A stretch of 64,000 nt of DNA from assembly GCA_016187465.1 (NCBI GenBank), contig JACPJQ010000003.1, forward strand, positions 344,139 through 408,138, written 5' to 3'. Shown here piece after piece: positions 41,129 to 49,119 of the stretch (the stretch's first letter is position 1; the number at the start of each line of letters is the position of its first letter). This stretch comes from Candidatus Woesearchaeota archaeon (GTDB lineage Archaea > Nanobdellota > Nanobdellia > Woesearchaeales > GW2011-AR4). The position numbers were made by a program, and so were the translations under genes. The notes below the pieces were generated by a model. That model was not told the DNA's origin, made no database searches, and saw only the letters and a program-made list of their open reading frames with translations.

Positions 41129-42613
41129 ATGAAACTCAAAGTCAAGGACATGGACATCTCCAGCGGCGGCCCATTAGTTGCAGTCATAAACCGCAAAGAC
41201 GCATCGATGCTGGACTTGCACGTGATGGACAGGATAAAGATAAAAAAAGGCAGCAAGTTCGAAACTGTTGTTGTGGATATAGCGCAGAGCAGCAAAGTGG
41301 TGCCTAAGGGCACAATTGGCGTTTTTGAGGAGGTCCTTAATTCTTTGAAATTAAAAAATAACGATAAAGTCGAAATTACAATTGCGCGCAAGCCATTATC
41401 CATCGACTACATAAAGAAAAAATTAGACGGGCAAAGGCTGAACAAGAATGAGATTGACCAGATAGTCTGGGACATTGTCCATAATAAGCTGAGCGCAGTG
41501 GAGCTGACTTATTTTGTTGCCGCATGCTACACTAATGTCATGTCAATAGAAGAGACAATTCTGCTTACAAAGGCAATGGTAAAGCACGGCAGTGTATTAA
41601 GTTTAAACAAGTATCCTGTCATTGACAAGCACTCTATTGGCGGGATTCCCGGCAACAGGACAACAATGGTGGTTGTGCCAATAATAGCAGCTGCAGGCTA
41701 TATTATGCCAAAGACCAGCTCACGCTCTATAACCAGCCCTGCGGGAACAGCAGACACTATGGAAGTTCTTGCAAACGTAATTTTTCCCATAAGCAAAATG
41801 AAAGAGATTGTGCTCAAGGCAAACGGCTGCATTGTATGGGGCGGCTCGCTGAATCTCGCGCCTGCAGATGACAAGATAATTGCTGTTGAAAGGCCTCTGG
41901 AGATAGACGCTGAAAGCCAGCTTCTTGCCTCGATAATGGCCAAGAAACATTCTGTTTCAAGCACGCACATTCTGATTGATGTTCCGATGGGCAAATACGC
42001 AAAAGTAAAGAATAGAGTTGAGGCGCTAAAGCTTAAGAGTGAGTTTGAAAAAATAGGCAGAAGATTAAGGAAGCATATCAAGGTTATTATAACCGACGGC
42101 AGGCAGCCGATTGGAAACGGCATTGGGCCGTGCCTTGAAGCAAGAGATGTTTTATGGCTGCTCAAAAGGGATCCAAGAAGGCCTCTTGACCTTGAGAAGA
42201 AATGCCTGATGATGTGCGCCAATATTTTCAGCATGGTGGGCATTAAAAACGGCTACAAAAAAGCATTGGGGATTTTGGATTCAGGAAAAGCATACCAAAA
42301 GATGGTTGAGATTATAAAAGCCCAAAATGGAAAGGAGATTGCAGCAGAAGACATCAGGATTGGCAGATTTTCTTATGACGTTGTGTCTGCAAAAGGCGGC
42401 GAAGTAGTTGAAATAGACAACAAGTTTATTTCCAGGATTGCAAGGATTGCAGGCGCTCCGCACGACAAAGGCTCCGGATTGTACATTTACAAGCACATAG
42501 GCGACAGAGTAAAAAGAGGCGAGAAATTGTTTACTATTTACTCGGAAAGCAAGCATGAATTTGAATACGCGAAAGATGTCGCAAAGAGTGAGAAGGTGTT
42601 TGTAGTGAGATAA
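41129..42613 (+). CDS. deoA: AMP phosphorylase
   Basis: 494 residues from ATG 41129 (the track's earlier start overlaps the permease gene). It converts AMP and phosphate to ribose-1,5-bisphosphate plus adenine, the first step of the archaeal nucleoside pathway that feeds type III Rubisco. Motifs: an N-terminal swapped domain (LKVKDMDISSGGPLVAVIN), then DKHSIGGIPGNRTTMVVVPIIAAAG and KTSSRSITSPAGTADTMEVLA, phosphate and nucleoside contacts, and KANGCIVWGGSLNLAPADD. The archaeal N-terminal extension separates it from bacterial thymidine phosphorylase. It begins 5 bases after the permease stop. Confidence 0.95.
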   Translation: MKLKVKDMDISSGGPLVAVINRKDASMLDLHVMDRIKIKKGSKFETVVVDIAQSSKVVPKGTIGVFEEVLNSLKLKNNDKVEITIARKPLSIDYIKKKLDGQRLNKNEIDQIVWDIVHNKLSAVELTYFVAACYTNVMSIEETILLTKAMVKHGSVLSLNKYPVIDKHSIGGIPGNRTTMVVVPIIAAAGYIMPKTSSRSITSPAGTADTMEVLANVIFPISKMKEIVLKANGCIVWGGSLNLAPADDKIIAVERPLEIDAESQLLASIMAKKHSVSSTHILIDVPMGKYAKVKNRVEALKLKSEFEKIGRRLRKHIKVIITDGRQPIGNGIGPCLEARDVLWLLKRDPRRPLDLEKKCLMMCANIFSMVGIKNGYKKALGILDSGKAYQKMVEIIKAQNGKEIAAEDIRIGRFSYDVVSAKGGEVVEIDNKFISRIARIAGAPHDKGSGLYIYKHIGDRVKRGEKLFTIYSESKHEFEYAKDVAKSEKVFVVR

Positions 42614-42616
42614 AAA

Positions 42617-42726
42617 CGCCGACGCCCGGACTTCCACATATGTTTTGAACCGGGATACCCTTGCGGGAACCAGCTTTCTAGTCCTTAGCTCAAGGCTAGC
42701 GCAATGCCGGATTATGCGACGTCGGC
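42617..42726 (-). tRNA. trnS: tRNA-Ser (TGA) with two introns (37/38 and 59/60)
   Basis: Acceptor GCCGACG/CGTCGGC with G73, as expected for Ser. D stem GCA/TGC, anticodon stem CTAGC/GCTGG (one G-T), loop CTTGAG...A giving TGA, variable arm CCC-GCAA-GGG, T stem CCCGG/CCGGG. A 13-nt intron at 42676-42688 follows position 37; its BHB has one mismatch. A second 13-nt intron (42631-42643) interrupts the T loop at 59/60: TTCA pairs with TGGA, bulges AAA and AGT, restoring TTCAAAT. Mature length is 84. The 3' end is 3 bases from the convergent AMP phosphorylase stop. Confidence 0.88.
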
Positions 42727-42828
42727 ATCAGAAAAAAGTTTTAATTGTTTAATATAAATTTATGGATTTGGGATATGTGCCATTGCTAAAAAGAAATCTT
42801 TAAATTCATAAGCTTCTGGTTTAAAGTT

Positions 42829-43608
42829 ATGGACTACCCAAAACTGGAGTATTTTACACAGATATTCGGAAGAGAAGATTTTAATTATGTTTCTAATTTA
42901 AAAAATATACGGAAAATTAGTGATATAATGATCTATAGCATCGCGTATCCAGATGGAGTGGAAGAAACAATCCATATTCCGTTACTTAATGATTATTATG
43001 TTAATTTGGCATCATTTTGCAATTGGATTTGTGCTGAAAGCGTGCCGGACATAAGCCACGGTTATTTAATCTGTGTTAGGGGATTAATGAGGGCCATTGA
43101 GCTTCTAAGGCAGGTACGCGACAAAAGAGTTGCTTTGCAAAGTGGAGGCTACCTGAATAAGTTCAATAAAGAATTTTTGTATGGATTAAATGTCCTGTAT
43201 GAAGGAGTTAAGACTGCTTTTGACCCAAAAGCCAAGGCAAAAGTAAACATTAATGAAGAGCAGTTAAAAAGGTTCTTTTTAGATAAAAGGGTAGGATTTG
43301 GACGAAAATTCATATTTAATAGCAATGGACAACATTCCTTTGTAACTAAATTGGAAGAACTGTCAAGGGAACAATTATCTTTGGTTTCGCGCCTTTTAGT
43401 TGATATGCCAATAAACAAAACAAGAAGTGCCAAAGGGTGGACAGATATTGGACAAGAACGAAGCCCAGTCCGAATATTAATAACAAATAGATTTTTTGGA
43501 TTTGGAAAAGATGCAGTATCCTTTTTGTTTTTGGTAAAAAGGGAGCATAATGCTTACACCACTATTTTGAATACACCGCCAAATAAGTTTCGATTTGTAC
43601 CAGCTTGA
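42829..43608 (+). CDS. Hypothetical protein
   Basis: 259 residues, not recognised. Soluble, mixed alpha-beta. The middle part (LMRAIELLRQVRDKRVALQSGGYLNKFNKEFLYGLNVLYEGVKTAF) is helical. The C-terminal part (VRILITNRFFGFGKDAVSFLFLVKREHNAYTTIL) has strands with a short Lys-Arg hairpin, which could contact nucleic acid. No signal or membrane segment. A TATA-like CTTTAAATTC about 25-30 bases before the ATG supports a leaderless gene. Isolated, with no obvious partner. Confidence 0.62.
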   Translation: MDYPKLEYFTQIFGREDFNYVSNLKNIRKISDIMIYSIAYPDGVEETIHIPLLNDYYVNLASFCNWICAESVPDISHGYLICVRGLMRAIELLRQVRDKRVALQSGGYLNKFNKEFLYGLNVLYEGVKTAFDPKAKAKVNINEEQLKRFFLDKRVGFGRKFIFNSNGQHSFVTKLEELSREQLSLVSRLLVDMPINKTRSAKGWTDIGQERSPVRILITNRFFGFGKDAVSFLFLVKREHNAYTTILNTPPNKFRFVPA

Positions 43609-43663
43609 GTTCCTTGAGACTGAAAGGAATGGGGCATCATCAGATACTGCATGGTCATTTCCT

Positions 43664-43849
43664 TTACTTCGGCGGTAGCAATATCGGAATGCCGTTATCA
43701 ATCGGGTATTTTGCGCCGCAGTTTGAGCAGACAAGCTTTTTCTTGTCTTTTGTGTACTCCAAATCAGCCTTGCATAGCGGACACGCCAGAATCTCAAATA
43801 AGTCTTTAGGTATCGGGTCTTCGGTGCTTTTTTGCTTATTTTTAGCCAT
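43664..43849 (-). CDS. Trm112-like zinc-ribbon protein
   Basis: 61 residues from ATG 43849. DLFEILACPLCKADLEYTKDKKKLVCSNCGAKYPIDNGIPILLP is the Trm112p-like pattern: two Cys pairs and the closing YPI-x-x-G-I-P-x-L-L. In archaea and eukaryotes Trm112 activates several SAM methyltransferases acting on tRNA, rRNA and release factor. Bacterial relatives (YcaR type) share the same core. A minus-strand TATA (GGTTATATATAAAG) lies about 25-40 bases upstream. Confidence 0.88.
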   Translation of the reverse strand: MAKNKQKSTEDPIPKDLFEILACPLCKADLEYTKDKKKLVCSNCGAKYPIDNGIPILLPPK

Positions 43850-44018
43850 TTTCACTCATTTAAAACCGAAAGCTTTATATATAACCTCTTTCTACTTCTT
43901 TATAAATCTTACCACATTTATCGACATTAACAGTTAATTCATATTTAAAATTTTTCATTTGGGGGTGAAGGGGTTAATAAATATTTTGATAATAAACTAA
44001 TCTACAAGGTGAGCCAAA

Positions 44019-44945
44019 ATGCCAGAACTAGTAAAAAAATGCCCGGAATGCGGCGGAATAAATCTTTCTTGGAATCGCGATAGAGGCGAGATTATTTGCC
44101 GAGACTGTGGGCTTGTCATTGAGGAAAAAATGGTTGACTTCTCGCAGGAATGGAGGGAATTTGACAGCGAGGAGGGCGAAAAGAGAAGGAGAAGCGGAGC
44201 TCCAATGACTTATACCCAGTATGACCAAGGACTTGGAACTGAAGTCGGCCAGAAAGCTGATTTATTCAAGCTGGGCGGAAAAGACAGGAACAAGTTCTTC
44301 AGGCTAAGAAAATGGCAGTACAGGATATCAACTGCGATTGAAAGGAATCTTAAATTGGCATTGGCCGAACTGAAAAGAGTAAGCTCCTATTTGAAATTGC
44401 CTAAATCAGTCGAAGAGGAAAGCGCAAGGATTTACACTTTGGCTGTCCAGAGGGGTCTTGTCAGGGGAAGAAGCATGGAATCTGTAGTTGCAGGCGCTTT
44501 GTATGCGGCATGCAGACGGCATGACGTGCCCAGAACTCTTGACGAGCTAAGTGAGGCATCTGGAATTGAGAAAAAGGAAGTCGGAAGGACTTATCGCTTC
44601 GTTACAAGAGAGCTTGGAATTACAATTTTGCCTTCAAATCCGGCTGATTACATTGCAAGGTTTGCAAGTGCTTTGAAATTGAGCGCTGAAACCCAAAGCA
44701 AGTCGATTGAGATTCTGGAGCAGGCCCAAAAAGCAGAATTGACATCAGGAAGAGGCCCGACTGGAATAGCGGCTGCTGCTTTGTACGTCAGTGCTTTGAT
44801 ACATGGCGAGAAAAGAACCCAAAGGGAAGTCGCTGATGTAGCTGGAGTTACAGAGGTAACAATAAGGAACAGGTACAAAGAACTTTTGGACGAGCTTGAC
44901 TTGGAAGACGAAATCAAGAAGACAAAGAAAAAGAAGAAGAGATAA
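44019..44945 (+). CDS. tfb: Transcription initiation factor TFB
   Basis: 308 residues. An N-terminal zinc ribbon (KKCPECGGINLSWNRDRGEIICRDCGLVIEE), the B-reader/linker (SQEWREFDSEEGEKRRRSGAPMTYTQYDQGLGTEV), then two cyclin folds (ALAELKRVSSYLKLPKSVEEESARIY and YIARFASALKLSAETQSKSIEILEQA) with a helix-turn-helix near the C-terminus (TQREVADVAGVTEVTIRNRYKELLD) that contacts BRE. It recruits RNA polymerase to TBP-bound promoters. AAGGTGAG lies ten bases before the ATG, so this message has a leader. Confidence 0.97.
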   Translation: MPELVKKCPECGGINLSWNRDRGEIICRDCGLVIEEKMVDFSQEWREFDSEEGEKRRRSGAPMTYTQYDQGLGTEVGQKADLFKLGGKDRNKFFRLRKWQYRISTAIERNLKLALAELKRVSSYLKLPKSVEEESARIYTLAVQRGLVRGRSMESVVAGALYAACRRHDVPRTLDELSEASGIEKKEVGRTYRFVTRELGITILPSNPADYIARFASALKLSAETQSKSIEILEQAQKAELTSGRGPTGIAAAALYVSALIHGEKRTQREVADVAGVTEVTIRNRYKELLDELDLEDEIKKTKKKKKR

Positions 44946-44973
44946 ATTTTATTTTTTTAATTGAACTACTAAA

Positions 44974-45312
44974 ATGATAAAATATCAAGAATTATTCTTA
45001 CTATCGGTTGATTTGCCACTAAACTATAATAGAGGAGGTTGGGTAGCAGAGTTTGCAAGACCAAATCCTAAATACGAACCAGTGAAATATAATAGTAAAC
45101 CATTTATAATCGAGAGAGTTTCTGTTGATGAAATTTATCGAGATTCAAGGGAAATGATGGATATAATTAGAGAAGCTAAGATAACTGGAAAGGGATTACC
45201 CGGAGATGTCATAAAAAATTTTGATAGCATTACTAATATAGTAAGACAAATACCCGGTAAAGTTCAAAAGTATTCTGAAAGAATTTTGCCAAGATTAAAT
45301 ATTTCATTTTAA
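44974..45312 (+). CDS. Hypothetical protein
   Basis: 112 residues, not recognised. The N-terminal half is beta-like (FLLSVDLPLNYNRGGWVAEF, KPFIIERVSVDEIYRDS); the C-terminal half is helical and basic. It begins 29 bases after tfb without an obvious Shine-Dalgarno. It may be co-transcribed with tfb or use the small TATA-like stretch at 44946-44959. No partner or motif suggests function. Confidence 0.5.
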   Translation: MIKYQELFLLSVDLPLNYNRGGWVAEFARPNPKYEPVKYNSKPFIIERVSVDEIYRDSREMMDIIREAKITGKGLPGDVIKNFDSITNIVRQIPGKVQKYSERILPRLNISF

Positions 45313-45371
45313 ACAAAAGCACCACTTCCTCAAAAAAGCGGTGATTGTATAGTTAATTGATAAACAATAAA

Positions 45372-45596
45372 ATGCCACTTTACCAAAATTTAATGCGAAT
45401 TCTTGGAAATTCTGCAACTCCGCGCATCAGTGTTGCCGATTTGTATCCAAACAGGCGTAAGCAGCCGAAAGAGCCAACTCTGATAAAAAGAGACCCTTTG
45501 TTTGTTATTGTAGCGCTTTATGGAGGATTAACCATAGAGCAGGCTTCACTAATACATGACTATATGCCACAAAAAAATCATGCACAATACAAATAA
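45372..45596 (+). CDS. Hypothetical small protein
   Basis: 74 residues from ATG 45372; the track's TTG at 45357 is an alternative. Contents: basic N-terminus (YPNRRKQPKEPTLIKRDP) and a hydrophobic patch (LFVIVALYGGLTIEQASLIHDY). Not recognised. Weak coding evidence, with only GGTGAT upstream at an awkward distance. It could be spurious. Confidence 0.35.
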   Translation: MPLYQNLMRILGNSATPRISVADLYPNRRKQPKEPTLIKRDPLFVIVALYGGLTIEQASLIHDYMPQKNHAQYK

Positions 45597-45615
45597 AAGT
45601 TTTAATATCCCTTTA

Positions 45616-45915
45616 TCAAAACCTAAACAACACTTTCTCAAAATCAACAATTTTATTATTTTTTATCTTTATCCCCTCTTTTCTCAATAATTCAGCTTTC
45701 TTTTTCAGTCCATGCGCGAACCCATGCAGATACCCTTTGCTGTCAACAACTCGATGGCATGGAACAACAGGCGCATAAGGGTTTTTGTTTAATGCCTGGC
45801 CGACTGCCCTATAAGCTTTAGTGCCGGCAGCCTCAGCAAGCAGTTTGTAAGTCGTGACTTTGCCTTTCGGAATCTTTTTAGTCAAATTCCAGGTTGTTCT
45901 GTTAAAATTATTCAT
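45616..45915 (-). CDS. Methylated-DNA--protein-cysteine methyltransferase (MGMT) domain
   Basis: 99 residues from the ATG at 45915, 5 bases after msrA. The active-site PCHRVV is preceded by AYRAVGQALNKNPYAPVV (helix-turn-helix with the arginine finger) and followed by GFAHGLKKKAELLRKEGI. The C-terminal DNA-binding and methyl-acceptor domain is present without the usual N-terminal domain, which is typical of short archaeal or ATL-like versions. The acceptor cysteine is retained, so true alkyl transfer is plausible. Forms a repair pair with msrA. Confidence 0.9.
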   Translation of the reverse strand: MNNFNRTTWNLTKKIPKGKVTTYKLLAEAAGTKAYRAVGQALNKNPYAPVVPCHRVVDSKGYLHGFAHGLKKKAELLRKEGIKIKNNKIVDFEKVLFRF

Positions 45916-45919
45916 TTTA

Positions 45920-46402
45920 TCATATCCCAAAAACATGCCTAAGCGTTCCTTTCTTTTCAAAATACTTTTGATGGTATTCCTCTGCTTTGTAGAAATCAGA
46001 CACTGGAACCATCTGGGTCATGATGGGCTTTTTGTATTTGCCCGACTTTTCCAGTTTCTCTTTTGAAGCGATTGCCGCTCTCTTCTGTTTTTCATTGTGG
46101 TAGAAGATTGTAGACCTGTATTGTGTTCCAACGTCGGGACCCTGCCTGTTCAGCTGGGTTGGATCGTGAATGCTCCAGAACACATCCAAAAGCTCGTCAT
46201 AAGAGACTTTTGAAGGATCATATTCGACATCGACTGCCTCTGCATGCCCTGTTGCGTCTGTGCAGACCATTTCATAGGTTGGATTTTTTGTTTTTCCGCC
46301 AGTGTAGCCGACTTTTGCATCCACCACGCCTTTGACTTTTCTGAACGCATCTTCAACTCCCCAGAAACAGCCTGCTGCAAAAGTCGCTTTTTCTGTTTTC
46401 AT
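45920..46402 (-). CDS. msrA: Peptide methionine sulfoxide reductase MsrA
   Basis: 160 residues. The catalytic [10 protein letters not shown] motif is near the N-terminus, followed by [61 protein letters not shown] and YHQKYFEK, all MsrA hallmarks. It reduces methionine-S-sulfoxide in proteins. The C-terminal recycling Cys common in some MsrA is absent from the last 20 residues. Minus-strand TATA AGTATTAATATAAC lies 20-30 bases upstream of the ATG. Confidence 0.95.
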   Translation of the reverse strand: MKTEKATFAAGCFWGVEDAFRKVKGVVDAKVGYTGGKTKNPTYEMVCTDATGHAEAVDVEYDPSKVSYDELLDVFWSIHDPTQLNRQGPDVGTQYRSTIFYHNEKQKRAAIASKEKLEKSGKYKKPIMTQMVPVSDFYKAEEYHQKYFEKKGTLRHVFGI

Positions 46403-46484
46403 ATAATAAATTAAGAATATGTTATATTAATACTTTTTCCCAAATTTGCCATAAAGATGTAATGCTCCCCCCGCTTAATTAACT

Positions 46485-46578
46485 TATCGTCGACAAATGA
46501 AAATTATGCTCCCGCCGAGCATCTATCCTTAGTCGCAATGCCCACCCTTTTCAAGCTTAGTTTTCTTTTACGATAAGC
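46485..46578 (-). ncRNA. Candidate structured RNA or leader
   Basis: Minus strand. CTTATCGT (46578-46571) and ACGATAAG (46492-46485) form an 8-bp closing stem around about 78 nt. Inside, ATGCTC-GGCGG-GAGCAT is a GC-rich hairpin. An AAATAAATAC TATA-like box lies about 15-25 bases upstream. The 230-base region is otherwise non-coding. It could be a free small RNA or a structured leader of msrA, which also has a closer promoter. Family not recognised. Confidence 0.35.
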
Positions 46579-46635
46579 CTTCAAGTATTTATTTTTTGCG
46601 GATTTTCGACCGATTTTTGTTTAAACGAAAATGGC

Positions 46636-46974
46636 TTATCCAACATTCTGCTCTTTCAGAAAATCGTCAATTTCCTCATCAATTTTTGAAAGGTTGACTT
46701 TATAACCTTTATCAACTCTCTTTTGCAGTTCTGCTTTAACTTTTAATAGTATATTCTCTTTAATTTCCTTGGAATCCCTTTGAGGAAGCATCCTATTTAC
46801 AGGATTAATCTTATTCCTGTACTTAAGCGCAATATCAATATCCCTCTCCATCTCCTTGGTGTAATAATTTCTTAAATCTTTTTCAAGCTCCGTTTTAATT
46901 AGAACTTTATGGGTTATAATATTGCTGGCAACGCCAATAAATCTCTTTATTATATCAGGCCTGTTTTGGGACAT
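46636..46974 (-). CDS. Small partner of nucleotidyltransferase, unrecognised
   Basis: 112 residues, helical and basic (DIIKRFIGVASNIITHKVLIKTELEKDLRNYYTKEMERDIDIALKYRNKINP), with a conserved-looking acidic end. It overlaps the upstream nucleotidyltransferase gene by 20 bases, the tight coupling usual for two-component modules. No HEPN Rx4-6H motif is clear. It could be the toxin or antitoxin partner of the nucleotidyltransferase. Confidence 0.55.
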   Translation of the reverse strand: MSQNRPDIIKRFIGVASNIITHKVLIKTELEKDLRNYYTKEMERDIDIALKYRNKINPVNRMLPQRDSKEIKENILLKVKAELQKRVDKGYKVNLSKIDEEIDDFLKEQNVG

Positions 46975-47755
46975 TTTCTAGTATATACTTCTCAAGCTTA
47001 TCAAATTCCTTTTTTAACTTTGCTATAAACTTATGTTTTTCTTCGTTATTTCCATAATAAAACAAGCTTTCAATTATATCTTTTCCAAAAAGCCTGTTTA
47101 TTTCTTTTTCAATGTTCTTTATTGTAACTTCCCTATTTTCAGAAAAAAGCTTTATACTTATAAAATCCCTTAATAATTTCTTTCTTTGCTTTATGCTGAA
47201 AAGGTCGTAACCCTCAATCAGATTCTTATTTTTCAATAAATAAATATCCAATAGTTTATAATTAATTTCTCTGTCTTTCCTGAATATTGCCCTCTTAATT
47301 GAGACGTACTTATCCACCATCAATCTGAATAATGGGTCTCTTTTAATCCCTCTATTAAAGCTTTCAGAATCTATCGGGATAATATGCGGATTTATGCCTA
47401 TATTTTCCTCAATAGAGTTTTTTAACTTATCTTCTTCCATACTAACTGGGTTAATCACTATTATATCGATGTCTTCAAAATTAAAACCCTCATCAAGAAA
47501 AGAGCCGGTTATTATTATATTATCATAATGGCCGCAGCTATCCACAATTTTAAATACCAATTTTACAATTTCCTTCTTCAGGCTTTCAAGCTTAACATTA
47601 TATTCAAAAACTGAAGGCTCTTTAACTATAATATTCTCTAACGGGCTTATTACAACGTTTTTGCCTGGCTCAAACCCAATCCCCTCATTTTTCTGGAGAT
47701 AAATCTGGTTAAACCTAGCACCTTTGCTTATTTTTTTTATTATTTGTTTTACCAT
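46955..47755 (-). CDS. Nucleotidyltransferase-fold protein
   Basis: 266 residues. The catalytic pattern is IIITGSFLDEGFNFEDIDIIVINP (GS followed by D-x-D), a pol-beta-type nucleotidyltransferase core at residues 80-110. A lysine-rich helical C-terminus follows. It is larger than minimal MntA proteins and may be an AbiEii-like or orphan AMPylating enzyme. The start is preceded by TATA CATTTATATATAAG about 25 bases upstream. An AGTAC...GTACT inverted repeat at 47757-47776 between TATA and ATG could be an autoregulatory operator. Confidence 0.7.
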   Translation of the reverse strand: MVKQIIKKISKGARFNQIYLQKNEGIGFEPGKNVVISPLENIIVKEPSVFEYNVKLESLKKEIVKLVFKIVDSCGHYDNIIITGSFLDEGFNFEDIDIIVINPVSMEEDKLKNSIEENIGINPHIIPIDSESFNRGIKRDPLFRLMVDKYVSIKRAIFRKDREINYKLLDIYLLKNKNLIEGYDLFSIKQRKKLLRDFISIKLFSENREVTIKNIEKEINRLFGKDIIESLFYYGNNEEKHKFIAKLKKEFDKLEKYILENVPKQA

Positions 47756-47882
47756 AGTACGTATTAATAAGTACTTATATATAAATGTTGCGTTTGCGAA
47801 GTTACATTATCTCTTTTTTAGATACTACTATCTATTTTTAAGATAGTTGATAAAAAAACTTCAAAATGTATAATATGTCTTG

Positions 47883-47961
47883 ATTTACCGTTTGGTAAAT
47901 TATGGGTTTTTGGTAAATTTACCGAAAAATCTAAAATTATTTGAGTAAATAGCTCAAATAA
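47883..47961. promoter_or_regulatory. Operator-like palindrome cluster before the defence operon
   Basis: Three inverted repeats within 79 bases upstream of gene 48033: ATTTACC-GTTT-GGTAAAT (47883-47900), GGTAAATTTACC (47912-47923, a perfect palindrome sharing the same half-site) and TTATTTGAG/CTCAAATAA (47937-47961). The TATA element ACCTTTATATACTA follows at about 47978-47991. A dimeric repressor, perhaps the winged-helix protein encoded by the first gene, could bind here. Confidence 0.7.
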
Positions 47962-48032
47962 ATAGAAAGAAAACAAAACCTTTATATACTAAGGGTATAT
48001 AATTATATACTTCAGGTTTATAAGGTGAAAAT

Positions 48033-48629
48033 GTGCAGAATTTGACAGTTAATGAGGCAAGGGTAATGGACTTTTTAGTGAGGAACTTCAAGGAAAGAAA
48101 CAGCATAAATCAGATAGCTAAGAGACTAAAGCTAAGCCCAATGGGGGCTTACAAGATACTAAAGAAGCTTGAGAAGGCAAATGCAATAAAAGCAGAGAAA
48201 ATAGGAAATGCCGTTTATTACAGGGCAAATTTGGATGAGGAAATAGGCAGGAAGCTGGCAGAGTTTGTTTTAGTGCAGAGTGAATTTAACAATACTTTTG
48301 CCAAGGTTTACGCTGATGATTTAAGGAAACTGAAATATGTTGCCTTAAGCTGCATTTTGTATGGCTCTATATTGAAGGCTGGCAAAGAAGCAAAGGATGT
48401 TGATGCCTTGATTATTATAGAAAAGAAGGATTATAAGAAAGTTTCTAATAAACTAGCCGACATACAGCAGATAGCAACAAAAAGGATACATGACATTAGG
48501 ATGACTAAAGAGGATTTGGCAAAAAACCTTAAGAAAGGAAATGAAGCCATGATTGACATGCTGAAATATGGCCAGGTTTTATGGGGAGCGGGTATAATTG
48601 TGGAGGCGATTAAAAATGGGGCATCTTGA
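48033..48629 (+). CDS. Winged-helix nucleotidyltransferase (MNT-type antitoxin/regulator)
   Basis: 198 residues starting at GTG. The N-terminal winged helix (residues 1-65: NSINQIAKRLKLSPMGAYKILKKLEKANAIKAEKIGNAVYY) is fused to a minimal nucleotidyltransferase with LYGSILKAGKEAKDVDALIIIEKKD (GS...DxD). It overlaps the HEPN gene by 14 bases. The fusion suggests an antitoxin that both modifies its toxin and represses its own promoter at the palindromes upstream. First gene of a run that continues through the restriction and ATPase genes. Confidence 0.85.
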   Translation: MQNLTVNEARVMDFLVRNFKERNSINQIAKRLKLSPMGAYKILKKLEKANAIKAEKIGNAVYYRANLDEEIGRKLAEFVLVQSEFNNTFAKVYADDLRKLKYVALSCILYGSILKAGKEAKDVDALIIIEKKDYKKVSNKLADIQQIATKRIHDIRMTKEDLAKNLKKGNEAMIDMLKYGQVLWGAGIIVEAIKNGAS

Positions 48630-49110
48630 AAACAAGCTTGAGTGGTGTGTTAAGAAAGGGAAAGAGGGCAAAAAGCACAGGGGTCTTAAGGAGATTAATC
48701 CTGATGTTGAAAAATCCAATAAGCACATAGAGAAAGCCAATCATAATTTTAAGGCAATGATTTACCTGATTAAAGGAAATTTTCCAGACTGGGCTGTAAG
48801 CGCCTCTTTCTATTCAATGTACCACTGCCTGTTGGCTATCCTGGCAAAACATGGATACGAAAGCAGAAATCAGGAATGCACTTTTGCAGCTGTTGAGCAT
48901 CTGATAAAGAATAAGAAAGTTGATTTGGACATTCAATTGCTCAGGAAAATAGCTTCATTTGAAGAGAATCTTGAGGCGGAAGACATTGTAACTTTAAGGG
49001 AAGAATTCCAGTATGGAACAGAAGCAGTTGTTGATGACGCCAAAATGAAAGAATTGCAAAATAATACAAGAGAGTTTATTGAGATTGTAAAAGCGGCTTT
49101 GAAAAAATGA
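48616..49110 (+). CDS. HEPN-domain protein (putative RNase toxin)
   Basis: 164 residues from ATG 48616. HEPN fold: KSNKHIEKANHNFKAMIYLIKGNFPDWAVSASFYSMYHCLLAILAKHGYESRNQ, the S-x-x-Y-x-x-x-H pattern common to HEPN proteins paired with MNT partners, then LREEFQYGTEAVVDDAKMKELQNNTREFIEIVK. The strict Rx4-6H motif is not evident, so catalysis is uncertain. Co-translated with the winged-helix nucleotidyltransferase and 9 bases from the next gene. Confidence 0.8.
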   Translation: MGHLENKLEWCVKKGKEGKKHRGLKEINPDVEKSNKHIEKANHNFKAMIYLIKGNFPDWAVSASFYSMYHCLLAILAKHGYESRNQECTFAAVEHLIKNKKVDLDIQLLRKIASFEENLEAEDIVTLREEFQYGTEAVVDDAKMKELQNNTREFIEIVKAALKK

Positions 49111-49119
49111 GTGTGAAAA

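Noticed and set aside
41698-42243. 181-aa minus-strand ORF within AMP phosphorylase
   Set aside because: Shadow ORF; the plus frame carries clear catalytic motifs.
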